Below, piece after piece: positions 52,901 through 60,892 of a DNA stretch of 64,000 bases. The translations under genes and the position numbers were made by a program. This DNA comes from Streptomyces hygroscopicus subsp. hygroscopicus (GTDB lineage: Bacteria > Actinomycetota > Actinomycetes > Streptomycetales > Streptomycetaceae). The stretch lies in assembly GCF_030269125.1 (NCBI RefSeq), contig NZ_BSSM01000005.1:248001-312000 (forward strand), given 5' to 3'. Under the pieces are notes generated by a model that was given only the letters and a program-made list of their open reading frames with translations, did no database searches and was not told where the DNA came from. Within the stretch, counting starts at the first letter, position 1; each line of letters starts with the position of its first letter.

Positions 52901-54952
52901 ACGACCGAGGCCGCCCGGACCGCCTGGACCCGCCGCGCCGTGTCCCTGGCCCGCGCCCGGGACGCCTTCGGTCCCACGGCGGCGGTGGCGGACCTGGTGG
53001 CGGAGCTGGCGGGGGCGATCGGGGCGTGGGAGGCGGGCGTGGGCGGCACGGAGGCGCCGGGCACGCGCGGCGGGGCGCCCTCGGCGGCGGACGGCGCCGA
53101 GCCCCCGGCCCCGGACGGCGGGGAGCCCTCGGACATCCGCGACGCCGGTCCGTGGGGCACCCGCGACACCGGTCCGTCGGCCGTGCCCGGTGTCGAGCCC
53201 CCCGTCCCGGGCGGCGCGGACCGTGGGAGCACCGCGGCCGCCGCCTACCTCTTCGACGAGCTGACCGGCGGCCCCGAGGGCTTCGTCCTCGGCGGAGCGG
53301 CCCGCGCGCTGCTCGACAAGTTCCGGCAGGCGCTGGCGGGTTCGCGCTACGGCCGCGACCTGGAAGGGCTGACCGGACTCCGGGCCCGCCGCCAGGTGGT
53401 CGAGGCCTGGCTCACCGCCTACGCCACCGCCGGCGGGAGCGACGCCGCCCCCGGCGAGCTGGCGGAGGCGGTGGCCGCCGAACTGTGCCCCGCGCTGCCC
53501 CGCTACGACGGCGACGCCCGGCTCACCGCGACCGTCGAGGGTCTCCTCGGCGCGCACCCCCGGGTCTCCGGCGGGCGCCTCACCCTGCGCCTGGACGAGT
53601 TCCTGGCCCGTACCGCCCGGCACACCGCGCACGAGGTGCCCGGCTTCCGCGCCTACCAGCGCCGCCGCACCGCCCTGCTGGCCACCGAGCGCGAGCGGCT
53701 GCGCCTGGACGACCACCGCCCGCGCGTGTTGTCGGCGTTCGTCCGGGGCCGGCTCGTGGACGAGGTCTACCTGCCGCTGATCGGCGACAGCCTCGCCCGC
53801 CAGCTCGGCACCACGGGCGCGACCAAGCGCACCGACACCGGCGGCCTGCTCCTGCTGCTCTCCCCGCCCGGATACGGCAAGACGACGCTCATGGAGTACG
53901 TCGCCGACCGGCTCGGCCTGATGCTGGTCAGGATCAGCGGACCGGCGCTCGGCCACACCGTCACCTCGCTGGACCCGGCCGACGCCCCGAACGCCACCGC
54001 GCGCCGCGAGATCGAGAAGATCAACTTCGCGCTGGCGGCCGGCAACAACACCCTGCTCCACCTGGACGACATCCAGCACACCTCGCCCGAACTCCTCCAG
54101 AAATTCATCCCGTTGTGCGATGCGACGAGGCGCGTGGACGGCGTGTGGGACGGCGAGCCGCGCACCTACGACCTGCGGGGCAAGCGGTTCGCGGTGTGCA
54201 TGGCGGGCAACCCGTACACGGAGTCGGGGGAGCGCTTCCGCGTCCCCGACATGCTGGCGAACCGCGCCGACGTGTGGAACCTGGGCGACGTCCTGACCGG
54301 CAAGGAGGACGTCTTCGCCCTGAGCTTCGTGGAGAACGCCCTCACCGCCAACCCGGTGCTCGCCCCGCTGGCCGCCCGCGAGCGCGCCGACCTGGAACTG
54401 CTGGTCCGGCTGGCCGCGGGCGATCCGACGGCCCGCGCCGACCGGCTGTCCGCCGCGCTGCCGCCCGCCGAACTCGACGCGGTGCTCGCGCTGTTGCGCC
54501 ATGTCCTCGCCGTCCGCGACACCATCCTCACGGTCAACGCGGCCTACATCGCCTCCGCCGCCCAGTCGGCCGGCGCCCGCACCGAGCCGCCGTTCCGCCT
54601 CCAGGGCTCCTACCGCGACATGAACAAGATCGCCGGACGGCTGCGCCCGGTGATGAACACCGCCGAACGCGAGGCCGTGCTCCAGGACCACTACACGGCC
54701 GAGGCCCAGACCCTGACCACGGGCGCGGAGGCCAACCTGCTCAAACTGGCGCAGCTGCGGGGCACGTCGACCCCCGCCGAGGCGGCCCGCTGGGCCGAGA
54801 TCAAGTCGGCCCACGCCCGCACCCTCGCCCTCGGCACCCCCACCGACGACCCCCTCACCCGTGCCATCGCCGCCCTCACCCTCCTCGCCGACCGTGTGGC
54901 GGCCGTGGAGTCCGCCATCACCCGAGCCACCACCGGCGGCACCGCCCCGTGA
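49934..54952 (+). CDS. Giant AAA+ ATPase of the DUF3686 'DNA repair ATPase' family
   Basis: The 1672-residue protein has a large N-terminal region with repeated beta-strand-like motifs (VADVLALYDREGNRL, LLAVFRTGEKADDIRALRWN, YLVFNALTRAVVRLDG) matching the DUF3686 'ATPase involved in DNA repair' type. Long helical/coiled-coil segments follow (about 480-830), then a Gly/Pro-rich linker (about 1036-1096) and a C-terminal AAA+ module. Walker A is SPPGYGKTT with K1316, Walker B is LLHLDD with D1378 and D1379, and sensor 1 is CMAGNP. DNA repair is only a family label. It follows the flotillin gene on the same strand; GAAAGGGA precedes the ATG. It ends 16 bp from a converging permease gene. Confidence 0.9.
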   Translation: MSTAPEPEASVDAGTYDVLRDRLAGHAAELARRAEALNARRAEEFGSTRLGLAATTNLKTAHACVRQDIVAVGDTLLFGSTGRGGENAQVADVLALYDREGNRLTGNTGLLDDPAFVREFTALHRYYRDARLLRLRRTDGRLLAVFRTGEKADDIRALRWNLTEDGRAEFLDARGDRDDVVPPAQDVTWTDTGRADHVLGREPYVAVPGGLGVAALGGTLTVRAEDGEELYAEPVDEPLQSLADAAVAHARVGPLTLLRVRPYKEETDRYLVFNALTRAVVRLDGLGQACRRLPEEQGVVFPGGYCLASGQHKTYELDVAGLEFEQEVRAPNGEDVLYAFRDRSGGGTLLLSYNTLRKEVSTPLPCRGWALFEDGALAVLRAGGDEPAHTHPLQWWTSPYVSDTHAAALRTGTGPLARVGNADLVRGLADCLSVARLVADGITTGEGYRALTAACVRAADTHHWLADPELGDIRSPLAAVRETAEQVLAEFESVRELTRRAADALEEAAERIAAVVRRLRGEAPREAAAWVRGLTELRHAHGHLLTLRELRHVDAERVAALAAEAESDLAAFGKRAVTFLSREDAFTAQRADVERLVAEADAIGTVADAVPVAERLDDLADGLRTVTEVVTGLDIADATVRTAVLERIADVLGGVNRARATLDARRRSLQDQEGRAEFAAETALLAQAVTAALAAATTPEACDDQLTSVLARLEDLDGRFAEFDDFLAELADRRTEIYEAFAARKQSLADARARRAEQLAVSAGRMLETVARRAATLADADAVTAYFASDPLVAKIVRTAGELRALGDSVRAEELDGRLGAARQEAARALRDRGDLYADDGRTLLLGGHRFAVNTQPLDLALVPHGDGLALAVTGTDYRAPVTDPGFAATRPYWDRHLPSESPALYRAEYLAARLLAEHGPAALAAAEDLPGLVRRVAQESYDEGYERGVHDHDATLILTALLPLYDAAGPLRHEPAARAAAQLFWAHGTTEAARTAWTRRAVSLARARDAFGPTAAVADLVAELAGAIGAWEAGVGGTEAPGTRGGAPSAADGAEPPAPDGGEPSDIRDAGPWGTRDTGPSAVPGVEPPVPGGADRGSTAAAAYLFDELTGGPEGFVLGGAARALLDKFRQALAGSRYGRDLEGLTGLRARRQVVEAWLTAYATAGGSDAAPGELAEAVAAELCPALPRYDGDARLTATVEGLLGAHPRVSGGRLTLRLDEFLARTARHTAHEVPGFRAYQRRRTALLATERERLRLDDHRPRVLSAFVRGRLVDEVYLPLIGDSLARQLGTTGATKRTDTGGLLLLLSPPGYGKTTLMEYVADRLGLMLVRISGPALGHTVTSLDPADAPNATARREIEKINFALAAGNNTLLHLDDIQHTSPELLQKFIPLCDATRRVDGVWDGEPRTYDLRGKRFAVCMAGNPYTESGERFRVPDMLANRADVWNLGDVLTGKEDVFALSFVENALTANPVLAPLAARERADLELLVRLAAGDPTARADRLSAALPPAELDAVLALLRHVLAVRDTILTVNAAYIASAAQSAGARTEPPFRLQGSYRDMNKIAGRLRPVMNTAEREAVLQDHYTAEAQTLTTGAEANLLKLAQLRGTSTPAEAARWAEIKSAHARTLALGTPTDDPLTRAIAALTLLADRVAAVESAITRATTGGTAP

Positions 54953-54968
54953 GTGAGGACCGCGCGCC

Positions 54969-56165
54969 TCAGCCCTGTCCGTCGTGTCCGTGCGCGTGCC
55001 CGGCGTGCTCCCCGTGTGCGTGGCCTTCGGCGTTCTCCGGGGAACCGCCCATCATCCGCAGCATCGCCGGGCCGCCCGTGCGCAGGAAGCGGACGACCAG
55101 GGCGGCGGCGAGGACGAGGAAGGCGATGTTGAGCCAGGTCGTGTAGTTCCAGCGGACGCCCTCTTCGGGGAGCCTGGCGACGGCCTGGTCCGGGACGAGG
55201 CCGAGGCCGCCGAAGAGGAACTCCACGAGGTAGCCGGCCACGGCGATGGCGGCGAAGAAGGTGGCGAGGAGGAAGGCGGCCATGCGGGGGCCGTAGTACT
55301 TCCGGTAGATGTTGAGGATCGGCAGGATCAGCAGGTCGGCGTAGATGAAGGCGATGACGCCGCCGAAGCTGATGCCGCCCTTCCACAGGACGACGGCCAG
55401 GGGGACGTTGCCGATGGAGCAGACGAAGGTGGCGATGGCCACGAGGGGGCCGATCAGCGGGCCGACCAGCTTGGCGGCGAGGGGGTGGCCGGCGAGGAAG
55501 AAGGTGTGCCACACGTCGCCCGGGACCCAGGCGGCGATGGCCCCGGCGATCAGCAGCCCGGCCACCAGGTCGCGCAGGATCGCGGCCCACTCCATGACGA
55601 AGATGTGCGACACGGACGTGAGACCGTCGCGGGAGAGGAGCCGGCGCAGGAAGCCGCCCTCGCCCTGGACCGACATGTCCATCGCCGCGTGCCCCTCCAT
55701 CGACCCGGCGACCCCGCGCTCGGCCTGCTCGCGCGCCTGACGCAGCAGGCGTTCGCGCAGGAAGACGCGGAACAGCGCCGCGAGGACGACGATCATGATC
55801 GGGCCGCCGACGAACTCCGCCGCGGTGAACTGCCAGCCCATCAGCAGGGCGAGGATCACGCCGAGTTCGATGACGAGGTTGGTCGAGGCGATCTCGAAGG
55901 CCATCGCCGCGGTGAAGTCGGCGCCCTTGCGGAACAGGGAGCGGGCGAGGGCGACGGCGGCGTAGGAGCAGGACGACGAGGCCGCGCCGAGGCCCGCGGA
56001 CAGGGCGAGGGTGCGCGGGCGGTCGTCGCCGAGCAGCCGTACGACCGTCCGGCGGCGCACCACCGCCTGGACGACGGCCGACAGGGCGAAGCCGAGGATC
56101 AGCGCCCAGGTGATCTCCCAGGTCATCGAGCCGGCGATGAACAACGCGTGCCCGATCGCATGCAT
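54969..56165 (-). CDS. YraQ/ArsP-type (DUF318) permease
   Basis: The 398-residue membrane protein has about eight to ten helices and two family motifs, SSSCSYAAVALARSLFRKGA and VCSIGNVPLAVVLWKGG. The Cys residues may bind a metal or metalloid. A cytoplasmic loop with acidic and Met residues and a C-terminal His-rich tail (HAHGEHAGHAHGHDG) fit metal handling. Family members include organoarsenical permeases; most are uncharacterised. The ATG at 56165 has GAAGGGAG upstream. A CsoR-type palindrome (56229-56243) lies in front of it, so metal or sulfur-dependent repression is likely. Confidence 0.88.
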   Translation of the reverse strand: MHAIGHALFIAGSMTWEITWALILGFALSAVVQAVVRRRTVVRLLGDDRPRTLALSAGLGAASSSCSYAAVALARSLFRKGADFTAAMAFEIASTNLVIELGVILALLMGWQFTAAEFVGGPIMIVVLAALFRVFLRERLLRQAREQAERGVAGSMEGHAAMDMSVQGEGGFLRRLLSRDGLTSVSHIFVMEWAAILRDLVAGLLIAGAIAAWVPGDVWHTFFLAGHPLAAKLVGPLIGPLVAIATFVCSIGNVPLAVVLWKGGISFGGVIAFIYADLLILPILNIYRKYYGPRMAAFLLATFFAAIAVAGYLVEFLFGGLGLVPDQAVARLPEEGVRWNYTTWLNIAFLVLAAALVVRFLRTGGPAMLRMMGGSPENAEGHAHGEHAGHAHGHDGQG

Positions 56166-56228
56166 GAGCGCACTCCCTTCGCCGAGAGGTGGTCCCGGCA
56201 CCCGACCGCTCGACCACTCGACCGAGAG

Positions 56229-56243
56229 TACCCCGGTGGGGTA
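56229..56243. promoter_or_regulatory. CsoR-like operator
   Basis: TACCCCGGTGGGGTA, perfect six-base arms around GGT, fits the TACCC-N-GGGTA type pattern of CsoR/RcnR-family operators. On the minus strand it overlaps TACTCT, a plausible -10 of the permease gene. No csoR gene is in the window. Confidence 0.65.
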
Positions 56244-56292
56244 TCCGGAAACCCGGAAGGCGGCGCCCCGCGGTGATCGCTATCCTCCGCGC

Positions 56293-56724
56293 ATGGATAT
56301 CCGTGTAGAGGTCGTCCAGGAGGCGGGCCCGGAGCTCGTCGACGCCTTCGGCCGGCTGCTGCCGCAGCTCTCCTCCACCGCCGCGCCGCTCGACCGCGCG
56401 GCGGTCGAACGCCTCGTGGCCTGCGACGCCAACACCCTGCTCGTCGCCCGCACCCCCGAAGCGATCGTCGGCACCCTCGTCCTCGTCCTGCTGCCCCTCC
56501 CCTCCGGCCTGCGCGCCCGGATCGAGGACGTGGTGGTCGACGGCGCCGCCCGCGGGCACGGCGTCGCCGCCCTGCTCACCGACGAGGCCCTGCGCATCGC
56601 CCGGAAGGCGGGCGCCCGCACGATCGACCTCACCTCCCGCCCGGACCGGACCGCCGCGAACCGGCTCTACGAGCGCGCCGGGTTCCGGCGGCGCGAGTCG
56701 ACGGTCTACCGGTTCGAGGGGTAG
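56293..56724 (+). CDS. GNAT-family N-acetyltransferase
   Basis: The 143-residue protein matches small GNAT enzymes: ARIEDVVVDGAARGHGVAALLTDEAL (motif A, acetyl-CoA pyrophosphate loop R-G-H-G), then ARTIDLTSRPDRTAANRLYERAGF (motif B). It transfers an acetyl group from acetyl-CoA to an amine or protein; the substrate is unknown. TATCCT lies six bases before the ATG and no Shine-Dalgarno sequence is present, so it is probably leaderless. The last 95 bp overlap the end of the converging frameshifted kinase gene. Confidence 0.9.
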   Translation: MDIRVEVVQEAGPELVDAFGRLLPQLSSTAAPLDRAAVERLVACDANTLLVARTPEAIVGTLVLVLLPLPSGLRARIEDVVVDGAARGHGVAALLTDEALRIARKAGARTIDLTSRPDRTAANRLYERAGFRRRESTVYRFEG

Positions 56725-57718
56725 GGCCCGCGGGCGCGGGCGCGAGGGCGGGCCGCTGGGCCGCCGGGGCGCCGGGCCGGGCCGACGACACGATCCGCCG
56801 CAGCGCCGCGCGGGCCGGCGGGCCCCAGCCGGTCCTGCCGCCGGGGCGGCCGTGGCGGCCCGCTTCGCCGATGAGGAGGCAGCCGAGGGCGCGGAAGACG
56901 GCCCAGCCGCGGGCGCGGCGCGGGGTCGCGGGGTCCGGGGCGGTCCGGAAGGCGGCGTGGAAGCGGTCGAGGGCGCCGTCGGGCAGCGTGGTCCAGCCGG
57001 CGGCGAGGCCGCGGGCGGGATCACCCGCGCAGAGGTCCCCGAAGTCGGTCACCCCGCAGAAGGTGCCGTCCGCGGTCAGCGCGTCGGCCGGGAGGTCGCC
57101 GTGCAGCCGTACCGCCGGGCCCGGCCACGGCGGTCGGCGGCGGCGTCCGCCCGGACCGGGCGGACGGCCCGTACGGTTGCCGGATCGGGCAGCAGCCCCA
57201 GTCCGACGGCCTCGGTCAGCCCCGCCTCGAACCGCCCGGCCAGGGGGGCCGGTTCGCCCCCGCGGTCCCGGTCGGCGGGCGCGTCGTCCGGGGCCCGCCG
57301 GTGCGGGGCCGTCAGGAAGGCGGTGAGGGCCTCGGCCGCCTCCGGGCCGCGCGTCGCGGGGGGCCTGGTCGGCGGGTGTGCCGGGAACCCAGGTGGTGGC
57401 GAGCCGGGGGCGCGGGAACGCCTCCGAGGAGGCGCCGAGGCGCTGCGGGACCGGGACGGGCAGGGGGAGGCTCGGGGCGAGCGCGGGGAGCCAGGTGTGC
57501 TCCTTGGGCAGGAGCGCGTCCGCGGTCCGGGTCGCCCAGGGCAGCCGGACCGCGAGGTCGTCGCCGAGCCGCCAGAGCTGGTTGTCCCACCCTCGCGCGC
57601 CGAGCCGCAGGGGCCGCTCGGCGAGGTCGGGGTGCTGGGCGCGCAGGAGGCCCCGGACCGGGTCCGCCGTGATCTCGGTGCCTGGGATGTCCGTGCGGGC
57701 GACCGTGGCCGCCCGCAC
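56630..57718 (-). pseudogene. Aminoglycoside phosphotransferase-like kinase interrupted by two compensating frameshifts
   Basis: From GTG 57718 the first part reads as a kinase (GWDNQLWRLGDDLAVRLPWATRTADALLPKE, PRLATTWVPGTPADQAP). At a G6 run (57358-57363 on the plus strand) the homologous sequence jumps to another frame (ATRGPEAAEALTAFLTAPHRR, then LAGRFEAGLTEAVGLGLLPDPATVRAV). It returns near 57131-57175 to the first frame (PPWPGPAVRLHGDLPADALT, VTDFGDLCAGDPARG). The catalytic HGD loop and the DFG-like Mg loop survive. A true pseudogene or two sequencing indels are both possible. It starts 7 bp after the PAP2 gene stop and its 3' end overlaps the GNAT gene. Confidence 0.75.
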
Positions 57719-57724
57719 CGTGCG

Positions 57725-58354
57725 TCAGGAGGGCTGCGACGTCAGCAGCGGGCGCAGGGCCCCCGCGCGGAGGCGCTCGACCAGGGGCGGCGCGGTGCGG
57801 CGGAGCACGAGCACGACGACGAGGGAGACGACGCTGCCGACCAGGGCGCCCACGGCGACGTCATGGGGGTAGTGCGCGCCGACGTACACCCGGGAGGCGC
57901 CCATCGCGATCGCGGTGACCAGGGCGAGGGCGCCGAGGCGGCGGCTGATCAACAGGAGGGCCACCGCGAAGGCGAAGGCGACGGTGGTGTGGTTGCTGGG
58001 GAACGCGTAGTCGTCCGGCGCGGGGCACGCCTCCAGCAGGAAGTCGTGGGGGAGCGCGCGGCACGGGCGCGGTTCCTCGAAGAACGTCTTGATCCCGCTG
58101 TTGACCACGTAGGCGAGGACGACGGCGAACGGCGTCGCGAGCACCGCGGCCATCGCCGTGCTGCCCTGACCTCTGGCCCGCCACCAGGCCACCAGCAGAT
58201 ACACCGCGAACAGGCCGATACCGAGGGCGCTGAACACCGACACCGGTTCGTTCAGCCAGTGCGTGTGCCGGGCGAAGTCGGTGACGTCGGTGTACAGACC
58301 GCCGTCTATCGCCGCGCCGTCGAGCGTCTGGGCGGTCGGGGAGGAAGTCGTCAT
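57725..58354 (-). CDS. PAP2-family membrane phosphatase
   Basis: The 209-residue membrane protein contains the three phosphatidic-acid-phosphatase motifs: KTFFEEPRP, the PSNH of YAFPSNHTT, and SRVYVGAHYPHDV. About five helices are seen. It would dephosphorylate a lipid phosphate or undecaprenyl pyrophosphate at the outer membrane face. The ATG at 58354 has GGAGACC upstream. The kinase-like gene follows 7 bp downstream on the same strand, and an 18-bp palindrome (58458-58475) lies about 100 bp upstream. Confidence 0.9.
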   Translation of the reverse strand: MTTSSPTAQTLDGAAIDGGLYTDVTDFARHTHWLNEPVSVFSALGIGLFAVYLLVAWWRARGQGSTAMAAVLATPFAVVLAYVVNSGIKTFFEEPRPCRALPHDFLLEACPAPDDYAFPSNHTTVAFAFAVALLLISRRLGALALVTAIAMGASRVYVGAHYPHDVAVGALVGSVVSLVVVLVLRRTAPPLVERLRAGALRPLLTSQPS

Positions 58355-58457
58355 CAGGTGGGTCTCCGGGCCGTGCTGCATGTGCCGCGGCCTGTGGTGA
58401 ACGGGCACGGGCACCGATCGGACGTACGGATGAAGCGGGGACGTCCCCAAGGTAAAT

Positions 58458-58475
58458 GTCTACAGGGGTGTAGAC
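58458..58475. promoter_or_regulatory. 18-bp palindromic operator candidate in a divergent promoter
   Basis: GTCTACAGGGGTGTAGAC has perfect seven-base arms around GGGG and sits between the PAP2 gene and the 58642 membrane-protein gene in an A/T-richer patch. TACA/TGTA arms recall BlaI/CopY-type boxes, but the spacer of four differs from their usual two. Confidence 0.5.
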
Positions 58476-58641
58476 GATATCAGGTTACGGCGCCGGGTGC
58501 CGCGCCCGCGCGGCACCCCTGACCCGAACGGCCCCGCCCTGCTCGCGTCCGCGGGCGCGGGGAGGTGCGCTGGCAGCGAGGAACCGGCGGAACAGGTGGA
58601 GCGGCGGCGGCCGCGGCGATGCGCACGGCGAGGAGGTGCCG

Positions 58642-60120
58642 GTGACGAACGGCATGAGCCCGGACCGACCGGGCGACCCCGAGCACCCGGACCCCGGTGA
58701 CCCCGGCCGCCCCGGCGGTTCGGGCCGTCCCGGTGGTTCTGACGGCCCCGGTGACCCCGGCCGCCCCGGCCGGTCCGAGGGTTCCGGCGGGCGTGGCCGC
58801 CCCGGCGGTCCGGATCGTCCCGGCGGCCCCGACCACCCCGCCCGCGCCGACCGCCCCGTCCCCTCCGAACTGGACGAACTCCGCGCCCGGCTCGCCGCCC
58901 TCGAAGCGGAGCGGAACGGGCGTCGGGCCGCCGGCTCCCGGGCCCGGCGCCGTCCCGCCTCCGCCCTCGCCGCCGTCCTTCTCGTCCTCGGCTGTCTCCT
59001 CGCACCGCTCGCCGTCGTCGCCGTCTGGGCCGCCGATCTGGTGGGCGACACCGATCGCTACGTCGCCACCGTCGCCCCGCTCGCGTCCGAACCCGCCGTG
59101 CAGGAGGCCGCGGCGAACCGGGCGACCGACGCGTTGATGGACCAGATCCATCTGCCCACGCTGCTCGCGGACGTGGCACCGAAGGACCGGCCGCTGCTGG
59201 AGAAGGCGCTGGGCGGGCTGGGCGGGGGGCTGGAGAACGCGGTACGGGGGTTCGTGCACGACCAGGCCCGCAAGGCCGTCGCGTCGAAGACCTTCGCCAC
59301 GGTCTGGACCGACGCCAACCGCAGGATCCACGCCTCCCTGGACAAGGCCCTGACCGGCGCCGGCGGTGCCGCGGTGCAGCTGAAGGGCGACACCGTGACC
59401 CTCGATCTCGCGCCGCTCATCGAGGACGTGAAGAAGCGGATGGTCCAGGCGGGCCTGACCTTCGCGAGCCGCCTCCCCACGGTCCACACCGACTTCACGC
59501 TCGTGCAGTCCCAACAAATCGGCAAGGTACGGACGTACCTACGGCTGCTGCGCGTCGCCGGCAACTGGCTGCCCGTGCTCGCCGTCCTCCTGATCGCCGC
59601 CGGCGTCCTGCTGTCGCTGCGCCGCCGCCGGGCCCTCGTCGCCGGCTGTCTCGGCGCCGCCGCCGCCACCGCCGTGCTCGGCATCGGGCTGCGTGTCTTC
59701 CGCGTGTTCTACCTCGACCGGCTGCCCGCCGACGTCTCCCGGGACGCGGCCGGCGCCGTCTACGACACCCTGACCCGCTTCCTGGGGACCGCCGTCCGGG
59801 CGGTGATCGTGCTCGCCGTCGTCATCGCGCTGGGCGCCTGGCTCACCGGCGCCGGGCGGCGGGCCGGTGTGGTGCGGGGCCTGTGGACCGAGGGCATCGG
59901 CGCGGCCCGCGGCACCGCCGGGCGCGCGGGCCTGCGCACCGGTCCCGTCGGCCCGTTCGTGCGCCGGCACCGCGCCTGGTTCACCTGGATCCTGGTCGCC
60001 GCCGCGGTGCTGGTCTGCCTTCTGTGGCCGTACCCCACGGGCTGGGTGGTGCTCGGGATCGCCCTGTGCCTGCTGTTCGCGCTGGCGGTGGTCGAGTTCC
60101 TGGCGGCGGAGCACCCGTAA
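58642..60120 (+). CDS. Conserved actinobacterial membrane protein with Gly/Pro/Arg-rich N-terminus
   Basis: The 492-residue protein begins with about 80 residues rich in Pro, Gly, Arg and Asp in collagen-like short repeats (GDPGRPGG-type). A helix (LAAVLLVLGCLLAPLAVVAVWAA) and an extracytoplasmic helical domain follow, starting GDTDRYVATVAPLASEPAV. Next are LRVAGNWLPVLAVLLIAAGVLL, RLPADVSRDAAGAVYDTLT and two C-terminal helices after a long cytoplasmic segment. It is paralogous to the protein at 32060-33007 but has extra N- and C-terminal parts. GTG 58642 is preferred over GTG 58636 because GAGGAGG then has proper spacing. Function unknown. Confidence 0.86.
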   Translation: MTNGMSPDRPGDPEHPDPGDPGRPGGSGRPGGSDGPGDPGRPGRSEGSGGRGRPGGPDRPGGPDHPARADRPVPSELDELRARLAALEAERNGRRAAGSRARRRPASALAAVLLVLGCLLAPLAVVAVWAADLVGDTDRYVATVAPLASEPAVQEAAANRATDALMDQIHLPTLLADVAPKDRPLLEKALGGLGGGLENAVRGFVHDQARKAVASKTFATVWTDANRRIHASLDKALTGAGGAAVQLKGDTVTLDLAPLIEDVKKRMVQAGLTFASRLPTVHTDFTLVQSQQIGKVRTYLRLLRVAGNWLPVLAVLLIAAGVLLSLRRRRALVAGCLGAAAATAVLGIGLRVFRVFYLDRLPADVSRDAAGAVYDTLTRFLGTAVRAVIVLAVVIALGAWLTGAGRRAGVVRGLWTEGIGAARGTAGRAGLRTGPVGPFVRRHRAWFTWILVAAAVLVCLLWPYPTGWVVLGIALCLLFALAVVEFLAAEHP

Positions 60121-60243
60121 GCGCCCGACCACCCGCAGGCCCCCGGCGCCACGGCCACGGAGCGCATTCCCGCTCCAGCGGCTTCTCGCCCGTGCAGTGG
60201 CTTTCCGACGCCGCCCGAACCCCGGCGAGCCGGAGAGCCGCCC

Positions 60244-60882
60244 ATGCCCCGAGAAGCGCCCTGCCTCGCCGTGGCCGACGCGCTGCGCGCGGATCCGTGC
60301 GGGGAGCGGGCGGTCGGCGGGCGCCTGCCGTCCCGGGTGCGGCTCGCCGTCGGGCGCGACGTCGTACGGCGCGCCGTGGACCGGCTGATCGCCGAGGGCC
60401 TGCTCGAAGGGCGCGCGGGGTCGGGGACGTACGTACGGGCGCCCCGCGAGCGGCTGCCGATGATCCGGGCGCGTCGTCCCGGCGGCCCCCGACACCCGGC
60501 CACCAGCCCGGCGGAGCGCGGCCGGGCGGGCATGTGGGAGGCCCACACCCGGGTGCGTTTCCCGGCGCCCGCGGCGATCGCCGAGCGGCTCGCCGTCGCG
60601 CCCGGCGATCCGTGCGTCAGCACGCACCACGAGTTCCTCGCCGATGGACAGCCCGTCCAGCTCTCCCGTTCCCGGGAGCCGTCGGCGATCACCGGCGGCA
60701 CCCCGATCGTGCTGCCCGGGAAGGGGCCGCTCGCCGGACACCACCCGTCCTGGGACCGGCCTCACGCCGGGCCGGGAGGCCCGCGGCGGACGACACCCGC
60801 TGCTGGTGGGCTCGTTGACCTCTCGTACGCGTCGCCGCCTCGCGACGCTCCCCCCGGCCGGGTGCACGGGGCGCGGGGCTAG
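60244..60882 (+). pseudogene. Degenerate GntR/UTRA regulator (probable remnant)
   Basis: The open frame of 212 codons begins like a GntR regulator but the winged helix is shortened (GRLPSRVRLAVGRDVVRRAVDRLIAEGLLEGRAGSGTYV lacks several residues of the first helices). A UTRA effector domain follows (RFPAPAAIAERLAVAPGD, HHEFLADGQPVQLSRSREP) and breaks off about halfway, after GTPIVLPGKGPLAGHH, into unrelated Pro/Arg-rich sequence. Intact members continue for about 80 residues. It is therefore probably inactive. GGAGAG lies upstream of the ATG. It directly precedes the sigJ promoter. Confidence 0.62.
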
Positions 60883-60885
60883 GAT
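60880..60885 (+). promoter_or_regulatory. -10 box of leaderless sigJ
   Basis: TAGGAT lies seven bases before the ATG at 60893 and no ribosome-binding site is present, so transcription would start at or next to the start codon. Confidence 0.5.
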
Positions 60886-60892
60886 CCCGGTC

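Noticed and set aside
51356..54814. 1152-codon minus-strand frame opposite the AAA+ ATPase gene
   Set aside because: Antisense shadow of a coding region with Walker motifs on the plus strand.
58642..58890. True collagen-like secreted protein in the N-terminus of the 58642 gene
   Set aside because: Gly is not at every third position and no signal peptide precedes it; it is a disordered cytoplasmic extension of a membrane protein.
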